A stretch of 64,000 nucleotides of DNA from an uncultured Oscillospiraceae bacterium (GTDB lineage Bacteria; Bacillota; Clostridia; Oscillospirales; Oscillospiraceae), in assembly GCA_947588605.1 (NCBI GenBank), contig CANPYK010000004.1, positions 53,709 to 117,708 of the forward strand, written 5' to 3'. Below are positions 1 through 7,792 of the stretch, piece after piece (the stretch's first letter is position 1; each line of letters starts with the position of its first letter). Both the position numbers and the translations under genes were made by a program. The notes beneath the pieces were generated by a model that ran no database searches, was not told the origin of the DNA, and was given only the letters and a program-made list of their open reading frames with translations.

Positions 1-50
1 AGAGAGAGGAGCAGGACCAGGGCCAGGAGTATGGAGAGACTTTTTTTCAT
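1..50 (-). CDS. 5' end of a secreted or lipoprotein-like protein (partial)
   Basis: An ATG at positions 50-48 on the minus strand opens a frame that runs off the left edge. The visible residues are MKKSLSILLALVLLLSL, a textbook signal-peptide start with two lysines followed by a hydrophobic core. An AGGAA ribosome site lies just upstream and the yigZ stop codon is 11 bases before the start, so the gene is probably the third in the hflX-yigZ operon. The mature protein is outside the window and no function can be assigned. Confidence 0.6.
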   Translation of the reverse strand, partial: MKKSLSILLALVLLLS

Positions 51-61
51 GGCGGTTCCTT

Positions 62-694
62 TCATGCCTCCACCCTTACAGGCCGGAGGCTCTGGCCGGT
101 GAGCTCGCAGAGGGCTGTGGCGGCGGTGAGCTCGGTGACGCGGGGGAGGAATTTTTCAAAGCTTTCCGGCGTCATGGACAGCGTCAGCTCCACGTCCGCG
201 CCGAAGTCCGTTTTCTCCACGCGCGCCTCGAAGCGGGGAAGCTCGGCGCGCAGGCGCTCGTACTGGGGGTAGGAGCAGATGAGGCTGACGTCGTAAAGCG
301 TGGTCATCCGCGCCCGCCCCGCCGCCTCCAGCGCCAGGGACGCGGCCTTGGAGTAGGCCCGCACAAGGCCCCCCGCCCCTAAAAGGATGCCGCCGAAGTA
401 GCGGGTCACCACGCAGCAGAAGTCCTGGATGCCCGCCTTGCGGAAGACGTCCAGCACCGGCATCCCGGAGGTGCCGGAGGGCTCGCCGTCGTCGGAAAAC
501 CGTGTGGCGCCGGTGGAGCGCACCGAGTAGGCGTAGACGTTGTGGCTGGCGTCCCAGTGGCGTTCCCTGGTTTCCCGCAGGTGCTCCAGGGCCTGGGCCT
601 CCGTCTCCACCGGCCAGACGCGGCCGATGAAGCGGGAGCGCTTTTCCGTATATTCAACTTCGCCGAAGCCGGCGGGGAGCAGATAGTCGGACAT
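62..694 (-). CDS. yigZ: YigZ/IMPACT family protein
   Basis: This 210-residue protein has the length and two-domain build of the YigZ family. The N-terminal IMPACT domain (about residues 1-130) carries the signature DDGEPSGTSG and the VTRYFGGILLGAGGL segment. The C-terminal part (about 138-195) fits the ferredoxin-like DUF1949 fold. Eukaryotic IMPACT modulates Gcn2, but the bacterial role is not settled; a link to ribosomes or protein quality control is only inference. The start lies 4 bases after the hflX stop, and the ribosome site GTGGGGTGA overlaps the end of hflX, so the two genes are probably translationally coupled. Confidence 0.88.
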   Translation of the reverse strand: MSDYLLPAGFGEVEYTEKRSRFIGRVWPVETEAQALEHLRETRERHWDASHNVYAYSVRSTGATRFSDDGEPSGTSGMPVLDVFRKAGIQDFCCVVTRYFGGILLGAGGLVRAYSKAASLALEAAGRARMTTLYDVSLICSYPQYERLRAELPRFEARVEKTDFGADVELTLSMTPESFEKFLPRVTELTAATALCELTGQSLRPVRVEA

Positions 695-698
695 GGTC

Positions 699-1964
699 TC
701 ACCCCACGTAGTCCCGGACCGCGGGCCACAGGTCGGGCCTCACGGTGACGTCCGCCACGATGCCGGCGTCGGTATAGGAGAGGGCGTGGACCTGGGCCTC
801 CCGGTGGAGGGTGTCCAGCAGCGCCCCGGCGGCGTAAGGGAGGGTCAGGGTGACGCGCTTTTGGCCCCGGCCCAGGATCTCCGTGAGCATGACAAGGAGC
901 CGGTCGGTCCCTTCCCCCGTTTTGGCGGAGATGGCGACGGCGTTTGCTTTGCGCGGGATCCCGGCGGGGTCCGGGCAGAGGTCGGATTTGTTGTAGCAGT
1001 CGATGCACGGCGTGCCCTCGGCGCCAAGCTCGGCGATGAGCCGCCGGACCACGTCCACCTGGGCCTCGCGCTCCGGGGAGGAGGCGTCGATGACGTGGAT
1101 GAGCACGTCGGCGAAGGAAAGCTCCTCCAGGGTGGCCTTGAAGGCCTCCACCAGGTGGTGGGGGAGCTTGCGGATGAAGCCCACGGTGTCGGACAGCAGT
1201 GCCTCGGACCCGGGGGCTAAAACGAGCTTGCGGGTGGTGGTGTCCAGGGTGTCGAAGAGGCGGTCGTTGGCCTCGATCCCCGCGCCGGTGAGGCGGTTTA
1301 AGAGCGTGGACTTCCCGGCGTTGGTGTAGCCCACCAGGGCGACGACGGGGACGCCGTTTTTCTCCCGGGCCCTGCGCTGGGTGGAGCGGACGCGGCGGAC
1401 GTCCTCCAGCTCCTCCTCCAGCTTTTGGATCTTCCGCCGGATGTGGCGGCGGTCCGTCTCCAGCTGCGTCTCGCCGGGGCCGCGTGTGCCGATGGGGCTC
1501 TTGCCGCCGGAGGCCGTCTGGCGCACAAGGTGCGTCCACATGCCGGTGAGGCGGGGCAGGAGGTAGTTATATTGGGCAAGCTCCACCTGCAAGCGCCCCT
1601 CTCTCGTGCGGGCGCGGGCGGCGAAGATGTCCAGGATGAGCTGGGAGCGGTCCAGCACGTGGACGCCCAGGTCCTCCTCCAGCGCCCGCAGCTGGGAGGG
1701 GGAGAGCTCGTTGTCGAAGACCGCCAGCGTACACTCGTTGGCCTCCAGAAGCTCCTTCACCTCCCGGACCTTCCCCTCGCCGATGAAGCTCCGGGGGTCC
1801 GGCGCGCGCTTATTTTGCAGGATCTTGCCCACGCTGACGCCCCCGGCGGTCTCCAAAAGGGCCTCCAGCTCGTCCAGCGTTATGTCCGTCGATCTCTCGC
1901 GCTCCTCCATGCTGTCAGCGCAAAGCCCCACCAGCACGGCGCGTTCCGGTGCGTTGTTCTCCAA
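699..1964 (-). CDS. hflX: GTPase HflX
   Basis: HflX is a ribosome-associated GTPase that splits stalled or heat-damaged 70S ribosomes. The protein has the N-terminal HflX domain, a helical linker with the family motif GPGETQLETDRR, and a G domain with P-loop GYTNAGKST (about residue 212), DTVGF (about 259) and NKSD (about 325). I place the start at a TTG (1964) because AAAGGAG lies 6 bases before it. The frame could extend to a GTG at 2003, but that codon overlaps a TATACT -10-like box, so the longer form is unlikely. The chosen form has 421 residues, normal for the family. It heads an operon with yigZ. Confidence 0.93.
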   Translation of the reverse strand: MENNAPERAVLVGLCADSMEERERSTDITLDELEALLETAGGVSVGKILQNKRAPDPRSFIGEGKVREVKELLEANECTLAVFDNELSPSQLRALEEDLGVHVLDRSQLILDIFAARARTREGRLQVELAQYNYLLPRLTGMWTHLVRQTASGGKSPIGTRGPGETQLETDRRHIRRKIQKLEEELEDVRRVRSTQRRAREKNGVPVVALVGYTNAGKSTLLNRLTGAGIEANDRLFDTLDTTTRKLVLAPGSEALLSDTVGFIRKLPHHLVEAFKATLEELSFADVLIHVIDASSPEREAQVDVVRRLIAELGAEGTPCIDCYNKSDLCPDPAGIPRKANAVAISAKTGEGTDRLLVMLTEILGRGQKRVTLTLPYAAGALLDTLHREAQVHALSYTDAGIVADVTVRPDLWPAVRDYVG

Positions 1965-1993
1965 GGTACTCTCCTTTTCCGGCGTTTTTCTGT

Positions 1994-1999
1994 AGTATA
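1994..1999 (-). promoter_or_regulatory. Putative -10 box of hflX
   Basis: The minus strand reads TATACT, 5 of 6 matches to the sigma-A -10 consensus, about 30 bases upstream of the TTG start. The -35 region is poor (nearest is CTTCCC), so this is a tentative assignment. Confidence 0.4.
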
Positions 2000-2003
2000 G
2001 CAC

Positions 2004-2487
2004 GTGTCGCGCAGGTTGGGAAGGGGGAAATTGGGGGGGTGGCGTGAAACGCCGGAAGGGCTCTGTCCTCCCACGCTCGCTGCCCCCCTACCCCCCTCCT
2101 ACGAGGAGGGGGCGAAAAAGGTTGCGGCTTCGCCGCGGTTTTGATTTGCCCGCGCGGCGGGGACGGGGGGACGAGGGGACGGGCGGGTTTGGAACCCGCC
2201 CCTACAGTGCAAAATGCGTCCAGTCAACGCCGTAGGGGCGGCCTCTCTTGGCCGCCCGCGTTTCGGTGACCTCCCATGTCGGTTGAATGGGATAACCTTC
2301 CACATTCCCCGTAGGGGCGGGTTCTAAACCCGCCCGGCCCACGTTACGTGACGGAAGCGGTCCCGATAACCCGCACCCGCCCCGTCTCAGGGCCCCCTCC
2401 TCGTAGGAGGGGGGCAGGGGGCAGCGAGCGTTGGTTGACGGACCGGTCCCGACAATCCGTATTCGTCCCAACTACTCCCCCGCCGCG
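2004..2487. repeat. Intergenic repeat mosaic between hflX and the PBP gene
   Basis: No credible gene lies here. The gap holds an A-family palindrome at 2069-2113 (core CCCCCTCC-TACGA-GGAGGGGG), a compound inverted-repeat element at 2180-2336, and an inverted A-family copy at 2392-2434. Both flanking genes are on the minus strand. Confidence 0.8.
2180..2336. repeat. Compound inverted-repeat element (B-C-B), copy 1
   Basis: Two facing copies of a palindromic unit (GGGCGGGTT-TGG-AACCCGCCC followed by CTAC) form the outer arms. Between them lies a hairpin unit starting GTAGGGGCGGCC and the conserved stretch CGGTTGAATGGGATAACC. The same layout recurs at 9178-9337, 29694-29976 and 37801-38023, and partly at 30326-30480. 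Confidence 0.75.
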
Positions 2488-3804
2488 TCAATTCCCCACG
2501 GCCGCCTGGAGGACGGCGTTGGCGACGGGGGCGGCTTGGGAGGCACCGGAGCCGGCGTTTTCGATCGCCACGGCGAAGGCGTAGGGGTGGTCGGGGTCGG
2601 CCAGGTACCCTACGAACCAGGCGGTGGGGTTTTCCGCGCCGGTCTCGGCGGTGCCGGATTTGGCGTGGAGGGGAAGGCCGGGGAAATTGTCCGCGCCGTA
2701 GGTGCGGCGGACGCAGTAGTCCATGGCCTTGTCAAGCTTTTCGGCGGTTTCGGGGGACATGAGCTCCTCAAAATCCCCGGTTTTGCCCAGAAGCATGGTG
2801 AGCGCCGGGGCCGCGCCGTCATGGGCAATGGCGGCGCACAGGCGGGCCATGGCCACGGGGCAGGCCAGGTCGTGATACTGTCCCGCGCCGGACCAGGCAA
2901 GGTCCAGGCTCCCCGCTTTGGCCGCGTCGTACCGGCCGGCGGCAGAAAACAGGCCGTCGATGTCATGGCGGGCGGTGAGGCCCAGCTTTTCGGCGTACCG
3001 GGCCATGGTCTCCGGGCCCAGCTCCAGGGCCAGGGAGGCGAAGACGCAGTTGCAGGAGGAGGCCAGGGCGTCCTCGATCTTCATGTCCCCGTGGGCCCGG
3101 GGGCAGGTGACCTTGCCGCCGCCGACAGAAAGCTCGCCGGCGCAGGAAAAGTCCCGGTCGTAGAGGTCAGGCAGGCACTCGATGGCCGCCGTCAGCGTCA
3201 CCAGCTTGAAGGTAGAGCCGGGGGTGAGGGCGGCGGAGAGGGCGCGGTTCAAATAGACGCCGGGGAGGCTCTCCACGTCCTCCGGCGGGGCGTCCGGGTC
3301 AAAGGTGGGGGCGGAGACGGCGCAGAGGAGCTCGCCGGTGGTGTAGTCGATCACCGCCACGGCCCCGGCCCGGTCCCCCAGGGCCTCCAGGGCCGTCCGC
3401 TGGAGGCCGGCGTCAACGGAGAGGGCCAATGTCCCGCCCTCCCCCGCCGGGTCCCAGAGACCGTTCACCGGGTCCCAGCCGAGGATCAGGTCCGCGTGGC
3501 GGTAGATGACGCCGGCGCCGATCTTATAGCTCCGGTCGCCCACCACGTGGAGCGTGGCGCGGCGGGTGAGCCCGTCGGCGGCGTAGGACGCCGCGCCGTT
3601 TCGGGCGGCGTACAGGACCTCCCCGTTCCGGTCGGTGACCGTTCCGGCGCGCAGGGCGCCGCCCGCGTAAGCGTCCGGGTTGGAGACAAAGGACGCCCAC
3701 GCCCCGCCGCGGGTGACGAAGCGGAAAACGAAGACGCCCAGAAGCGCCAGGATCGCCAGGGCCAAAATCGCCGCCAGCGTGGCGCGGGAGCGCACCTTTT
3801 TCAT
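2488..3804 (-). CDS. Penicillin-binding transpeptidase (class B PBP, FtsI/PbpA-like)
   Basis: This 438-residue protein should cross-link peptidoglycan at the outer face of the membrane. It has one N-terminal membrane segment (about residues 9-30) and a transpeptidase domain with all three active-site motifs: STFK (S197, K200), SCN (S250-N252) and KSG (382-384). It is shorter than typical FtsI and lacks a large N-terminal pedestal, as in the PbpA-like group. The ATG overlaps the stop of the upstream FHA-SEDS gene by 4 bases (ATGA) and has a GGAGGAGG ribosome site. This makes a coupled SEDS glycosyltransferase and transpeptidase pair, the usual pairing for elongation or division. Which process it serves cannot be told from sequence alone. 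Confidence 0.9.
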   Translation of the reverse strand: MKKVRSRATLAAILALAILALLGVFVFRFVTRGGAWASFVSNPDAYAGGALRAGTVTDRNGEVLYAARNGAASYAADGLTRRATLHVVGDRSYKIGAGVIYRHADLILGWDPVNGLWDPAGEGGTLALSVDAGLQRTALEALGDRAGAVAVIDYTTGELLCAVSAPTFDPDAPPEDVESLPGVYLNRALSAALTPGSTFKLVTLTAAIECLPDLYDRDFSCAGELSVGGGKVTCPRAHGDMKIEDALASSCNCVFASLALELGPETMARYAEKLGLTARHDIDGLFSAAGRYDAAKAGSLDLAWSGAGQYHDLACPVAMARLCAAIAHDGAAPALTMLLGKTGDFEELMSPETAEKLDKAMDYCVRRTYGADNFPGLPLHAKSGTAETGAENPTAWFVGYLADPDHPYAFAVAIENAGSGASQAAPVANAVLQAAVGN

Positions 3805-5486
3805 GCTTCCTCCTCCTTTCCGCGTCCGCGCCAGCGCGCGGGTGGGGGCGGGGCGGGGACGGTAAAGCTGGCGTCCTGCCGGGCGTCGGCGGCCTTGACG
3901 AAGGCCAGGAGCCCCCAGGTCGCGATGAGGCTGGAGCCGCCCCGGGAGACAAGGGGGAAGGTGACGCCGGTGAAGGGCAGGAGGTCCACAGAGCCGAAGA
4001 CGTTCAGCGCCAGCTGGGTGAGCATCACCGTCACAGCCGCGCAGGCGGCGATAGCGGTGAAGGTGCTGCGGGCCGAGCCCGCCGCCCGGACGGCGAAGAG
4101 CGCCAGCAGGAGCACCGCCAGGACGCATAAGATCGCCGTCACCAGTCCCAGCTCCTCGCAGACGATGCCGAAGACCATGTCCGTGTCGGCGGCAAAAATT
4201 TTGTAAAGCCGCCCCTGTCCCCCGCCCAGGCCGAAGAGCCCGCCGGAGGCCGCGGCGGCCATGGTGCGGGTCTGCTGGTAGCCGCCGCCGGAGGGGTCGG
4301 CCCAGGCGTTCCCCCAGGCAGCGAAGCGCCGGAGGATATAGGGCCGCGCCGTCACCGCCAAAAAGGCCCCGAAGCCCGCCCCGGCCAGGGACAGCACCAC
4401 CGTGGCGAAGCTCCCGGAGCGCATAAAGGCGATGACGATGTAGGTGACGAAGAAGACCGCCGCCGTGCCGAAGTCGCTCATGGCCGCCAGACACAGCACC
4501 GTGGCGGCGGCAAAGCCCACAAAGAGGAGGAGGTTCCGGCGGGTAAAGAGCCTGTCCAGCGTGGCCGCGCCGGCGAAGATGAAGCAAATTTTGACGAATT
4601 CCGAGGGCTGGAAGGAGATGCCCGCCACCTCCAGCCAGTTTTTCGCGCCGAAGATGCTCTTGGCGGTGAGGAGATTCACCAGGAGAAGGGCGATGCCGGC
4701 GGCGGCCATGGGGACGCTGAGCTTCCGGGCGCGGCCCACGTCGCGCAGATATGTGCCGATGAGGAAGTAGAGGACGAGGCCGGCGGCCAGGAAGGCCAGC
4801 TCCTTCCAAAGGGCGCCGGGGTCGGAGGTGGCGCACACGCCGAAGCCCACCGCCGTGAGCATAAACGCCAGCGTCTCCACCTCAAAGCCCGTGCGGCGCA
4901 GGGCGCGGGTGACGGCGTAGCTGCCCCAGAGGAGCGCCAGAAGCCCCCCGAAGGCCGCCGCCACCGCCGCTCCCGCGCCGGTGAGGAGATGCTGGGCCGC
5001 CACCAGGACCACAAAGGCGGTGAGCAGGAGAACGCTGACGGTGCTGTGGAGCCCTGCCCGGCCGTCCCGCCGTGCCTGGGCCCGGTCCCGCTCCTCCCGT
5101 GCCGTGGCGGCGTGGAAAACGCATTTGGCCCCGCCGAAGGCGAGGGCGTCGCCGGTGCGCACCGGCGCGGGGCCGTCCAGGGCCTTGCCCCGGAGCTTCA
5201 CGCCGGCCCTGGAGTCCAGGTCCCGGACGGTCCACCGCCCCGCGCTGTCCCTCAGAAGGGCGGCGTGGGTCCGGGAGACGGACTTGTAGGGCAGGACCAC
5301 GTCGGCGGACCGGGCCCTGCCCACAATGTTCTCCCAATGGGCCAGCTCCACCCGCGTGCCATTGCCAAGCTCCAGCCACCCCCACACCTCCGCCGTCCGG
5401 CGGGCGCTGAGCAGAAAGACGCCGCACCGCAGGAGGATCACAGCCCCCAGCGCGGGGATCAGATACCGCGTGGCGGATAAGAGCAT
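3801..5486 (-). CDS. FHA domain fused to SEDS (FtsW/RodA/SpoVE) glycosyltransferase
   Basis: The 561-residue protein starts with one membrane segment (about residues 7-27). A forkhead-associated domain follows (about 36-125) with the landmarks IVGR, SRTHAALL and VRDLDSRAG. The rest (about 145-540) is a multi-span SEDS domain with hallmarks AGISFQPSEFVK, DFGTA and the late TFPLVSRGGSSL motif. SEDS proteins polymerise lipid II into glycan strands, and FHA domains bind phosphothreonine. The fusion suggests control by a Ser/Thr kinase, which is inference. The gene is coupled to the PBP gene downstream. Its start has AGGAGGTGA 6 bases upstream. Confidence 0.9.
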   Translation of the reverse strand: MLLSATRYLIPALGAVILLRCGVFLLSARRTAEVWGWLELGNGTRVELAHWENIVGRARSADVVLPYKSVSRTHAALLRDSAGRWTVRDLDSRAGVKLRGKALDGPAPVRTGDALAFGGAKCVFHAATAREERDRAQARRDGRAGLHSTVSVLLLTAFVVLVAAQHLLTGAGAAVAAAFGGLLALLWGSYAVTRALRRTGFEVETLAFMLTAVGFGVCATSDPGALWKELAFLAAGLVLYFLIGTYLRDVGRARKLSVPMAAAGIALLLVNLLTAKSIFGAKNWLEVAGISFQPSEFVKICFIFAGAATLDRLFTRRNLLLFVGFAAATVLCLAAMSDFGTAAVFFVTYIVIAFMRSGSFATVVLSLAGAGFGAFLAVTARPYILRRFAAWGNAWADPSGGGYQQTRTMAAAASGGLFGLGGGQGRLYKIFAADTDMVFGIVCEELGLVTAILCVLAVLLLALFAVRAAGSARSTFTAIAACAAVTVMLTQLALNVFGSVDLLPFTGVTFPLVSRGGSSLIATWGLLAFVKAADARQDASFTVPAPPPPARWRGRGKEEEA

Positions 5487-6182
5487 GGCGTGTCACCTCC
5501 TGGAGTGGGTGGAGTGGGTAAAGTAGACGGTGGGCGCGGGAGTTCGGGGGGTATACGCGTCGTCCCACGCTCGTTGCCCCCCTGCCCCCCCTCCTACGAG
5601 GAGGGGGCGAAAAAGGTTTGCGGCTTCGGCGCATTCTCGATTTTATTGCGCCGGAGGCGCAATTAAATATAAGCGCGGCGAAGCCGCATCCTTATTCCCC
5701 CGACCCCTTTTTCGGAAAAAGGGGTGCCGCCGCAGCGGCGGGGTATTCGAGCCTTCGTCCCTCGTCCCCCGTCCTAGCCTTCCCCACAAAGTGGGGAAGG
5801 TGGCGCCCGCAGGCGCCGGATGAGGTGGGAGGGCGCGTTCATCGAAACCGCTCAAAGCCCTTCGGCTCCCACCTCACCCCTCCCCCTCCCCGCCCTGCGG
5901 GGAGGGCTCTGAGATGGGGGCGGGTGCGATTATTTGAGTGGCGGGATAGACGGAACCACCCCGGCGCTACGCGCCACCCCTCCGTTGGAGGGGCAAGAGA
6001 GTACGTCACTTTAGCCCCTCCAACGGAGGGGTGGCCGAGCGCAGCGAGGCCGGGGTGGTTCGTGCGGCGGCGGGGGCGGGCGGGTGGGAAATATAAATCT
6101 GCGGCGAAACCGCAAACCTTTCCCCGCCGCGGCCTTTTGCCGTGGTTGAGGGTCCATTTCCCGATATTATACCACAATCATC
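5487..6182. repeat. Intergenic repeat mosaic between the FHA-SEDS gene and gltX
   Basis: About 700 bases hold no gene. Visible modules are an A-family palindrome (5561-5608), a D-family unit (5691-5751: CCCCTTTTTCGGAAAAAGGGG plus GCCGCCGCAGCGGCGG), an E-family unit (5775-5826), a CTCCCCGCCCTGCGGGGAG palindrome near 5890, and paired GGAACCACCCCGGC / CCCCTCCAACGGAGGGG units at 5951-6060. The E copy has stem CCCCAC-AAA-GTGGGG, where other copies have CCCCGC-AGG-GCGGGG. Confidence 0.8.
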
Positions 6183-6211
6183 TTGAATTTTAAAGCCCGA
6201 TGGGATATATT
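6183..6211 (+). promoter_or_regulatory. gltX promoter
   Basis: TTGAAT (6183-6188) and TATATT (6206-6211) are separated by 17 bases. The leader to gltX is about 26 bases, too short for a T-box. Confidence 0.65.
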
Positions 6212-6243
6212 AAGGGGTAGACAATCAAAACGGAGGTTTTCTT

Positions 6244-7734
6244 ATGCCTGACAGAGAGTGGCTGGACGCCATGGAGGCGCGGATCCCGCGGGAGGGGGTA
6301 CGGACGCGGTTTGCGCCCAGCCCCACGGGGTATATGCACGTGGGCAATCTGCGCACGGCGCTCTATACCTGGCTCATCGCCCGGCACGCCGGGGGAAAAT
6401 TCATTTTGCGCATCGAGGACACGGACCAGGGGCGGCTCGTGGAGGGGGCGGTGGACGTCATCTACCGGACGCTTCAGGAATGCGGGCTTGACCACGACGA
6501 GGGGCCGGACGTAGGCGGGCCCGTGGGGCCGTATATCCAGACCGAGCGGCGGGGCTTTTATAAGGAGTATGCCGAGCTCCTGGTGGAGAAGGGCGCGGCG
6601 TACCGGTGCTTTTGCGAAAAGGCCGCCTCCGAGGAGGACACCGGGAACTTCGATCGGGGGGACGACCCCTGCCGCGCCCTCACGCCGGAGGAGGCGGACG
6701 CCCGCGCCGCCGCCGGGGAGCCCTATGTGATCCGCCAGAAAATGCCCCGCGCCGGCTCCACCACCTTCCACGACGCCGTTTACGGCGACATCACCGTGGA
6801 AAATAAGGAGCTGGAGGACCAGATCCTCTTAAAATCCGACGGCCTGCCCACCTACAATTTCGCCAACGTCATCGACGACCACCTGATGGGCATCACCCAC
6901 GTGGTGCGGGGGGCGGAATATTTGAGCTCCGCGCCCAAGTATAACCTGCTCTACGAGGCCTTCGGCTGGGAGGTGCCCACCTACGTCCACTGCTCCTCCG
7001 TCATGGTGACGGACCGTGAGACCGGCGCGGCGCGGAAGATGAGCAAGCGCCACGGCGACCCCAGCTACGAGGACCTGATCGCCGACGGCTATCTCACCCC
7101 GGCGGTGGTGAACTACGTGGCGCTGCTGGGCTGGTCCCCCGGCGGGGAACGGGAGATCTTCAGTCTTCCCGAGCTTGCGGAGGTCTTCGACCTCCACGGC
7201 GTCTCCAAATCCCCGGCGGTCTTCGACATCCAGAAGCTCACCTACTTCAACGCCGAGTACATCCGGGCTATGGCGCCGGAGGACTTCGCCCGCGTGGCCG
7301 AACCGTGGATCCGCCAGAGCGTGAAAAGCCCGTCCGTGGACGTCTCGGCGGTGGCGGCGCTTTTGCAGCAGCGCACGGAAAAGCTCTCGGACATCCCGGA
7401 GAAGGTGGACTTCTTCGACGCGGTGCCGGACTATTCCCCGGAGCTTTACGTCCACAAAAAGTCCAAGACCGACATTCCCGGCTCCCTGGAGACGCTTCAA
7501 AAGCTCCTCCCGGCGCTGGAGGCGGTAGAGTCCTGGGACGACGAGACGCTTTTGAAGCTCCTCACGGACATGGCCGAGGCCCAGGGCGTGAAAAACGCCA
7601 AGCTCATGTGGCCCCTGCGCATCGCCCTCACGGGCAAGGCCGTCACCCCCGGCGGCGCGGTGGAGATCGCGCGGATTTTGGGGAAGAGCGAGTGCCTTAC
7701 GCGGGTGAAGGCCGCGATTGCCAAGCTTTCATAA
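6244..7734 (+). CDS. gltX: Glutamyl-tRNA synthetase
   Basis: The 496-residue enzyme attaches glutamate to tRNA-Glu in the cytoplasm. In many Firmicutes it also mischarges tRNA-Gln for later amidation, which cannot be decided here. The class I signatures are present: the HIGH region as PTGYMHVGNLRTALY near the N terminus and KMSKRHG in place of KMSKS. The C-terminal helical anticodon-binding domain is complete and the length is normal. An ATG with GGAGG upstream defines the start. A promoter precedes the gene and a strong hairpin terminator follows it, so the gene appears monocistronic except for read-through into ypeB. Confidence 0.97.
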   Translation: MPDREWLDAMEARIPREGVRTRFAPSPTGYMHVGNLRTALYTWLIARHAGGKFILRIEDTDQGRLVEGAVDVIYRTLQECGLDHDEGPDVGGPVGPYIQTERRGFYKEYAELLVEKGAAYRCFCEKAASEEDTGNFDRGDDPCRALTPEEADARAAAGEPYVIRQKMPRAGSTTFHDAVYGDITVENKELEDQILLKSDGLPTYNFANVIDDHLMGITHVVRGAEYLSSAPKYNLLYEAFGWEVPTYVHCSSVMVTDRETGAARKMSKRHGDPSYEDLIADGYLTPAVVNYVALLGWSPGGEREIFSLPELAEVFDLHGVSKSPAVFDIQKLTYFNAEYIRAMAPEDFARVAEPWIRQSVKSPSVDVSAVAALLQQRTEKLSDIPEKVDFFDAVPDYSPELYVHKKSKTDIPGSLETLQKLLPALEAVESWDDETLLKLLTDMAEAQGVKNAKLMWPLRIALTGKAVTPGGAVEIARILGKSECLTRVKAAIAKLS

Positions 7735-7751
7735 TTTTTCAAAGAGTAACG

Positions 7752-7791
7752 CACCCCTTTTGCGCCAAAGCTAGGGCAAAAGGGGTGTTTT
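7752..7791 (+). terminator. gltX terminator overlapping the ypeB ribosome site
   Basis: A 12-bp perfect stem (CACCCCTTTTGC / GCAAAAGGGGTG) is followed by TTTTT. The 3' arm contains AAAAGGGG, which is also the only plausible ribosome site for ypeB, and the T run ends one base before its ATG. Confidence 0.9.
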
Positions 7792-7792
7792 T

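Noticed and set aside
2181..2210. GGGCGGGTT...AACCCGCCC hairpins as intrinsic terminators
   Set aside because: No U run follows the stems and they occur between facing copies rather than consistently at gene ends.
2431..4206. 591-codon plus-strand frame opposite the PBP gene
   Set aside because: Antisense of a gene with all three transpeptidase motifs; composition is an artefact of GC-rich DNA.
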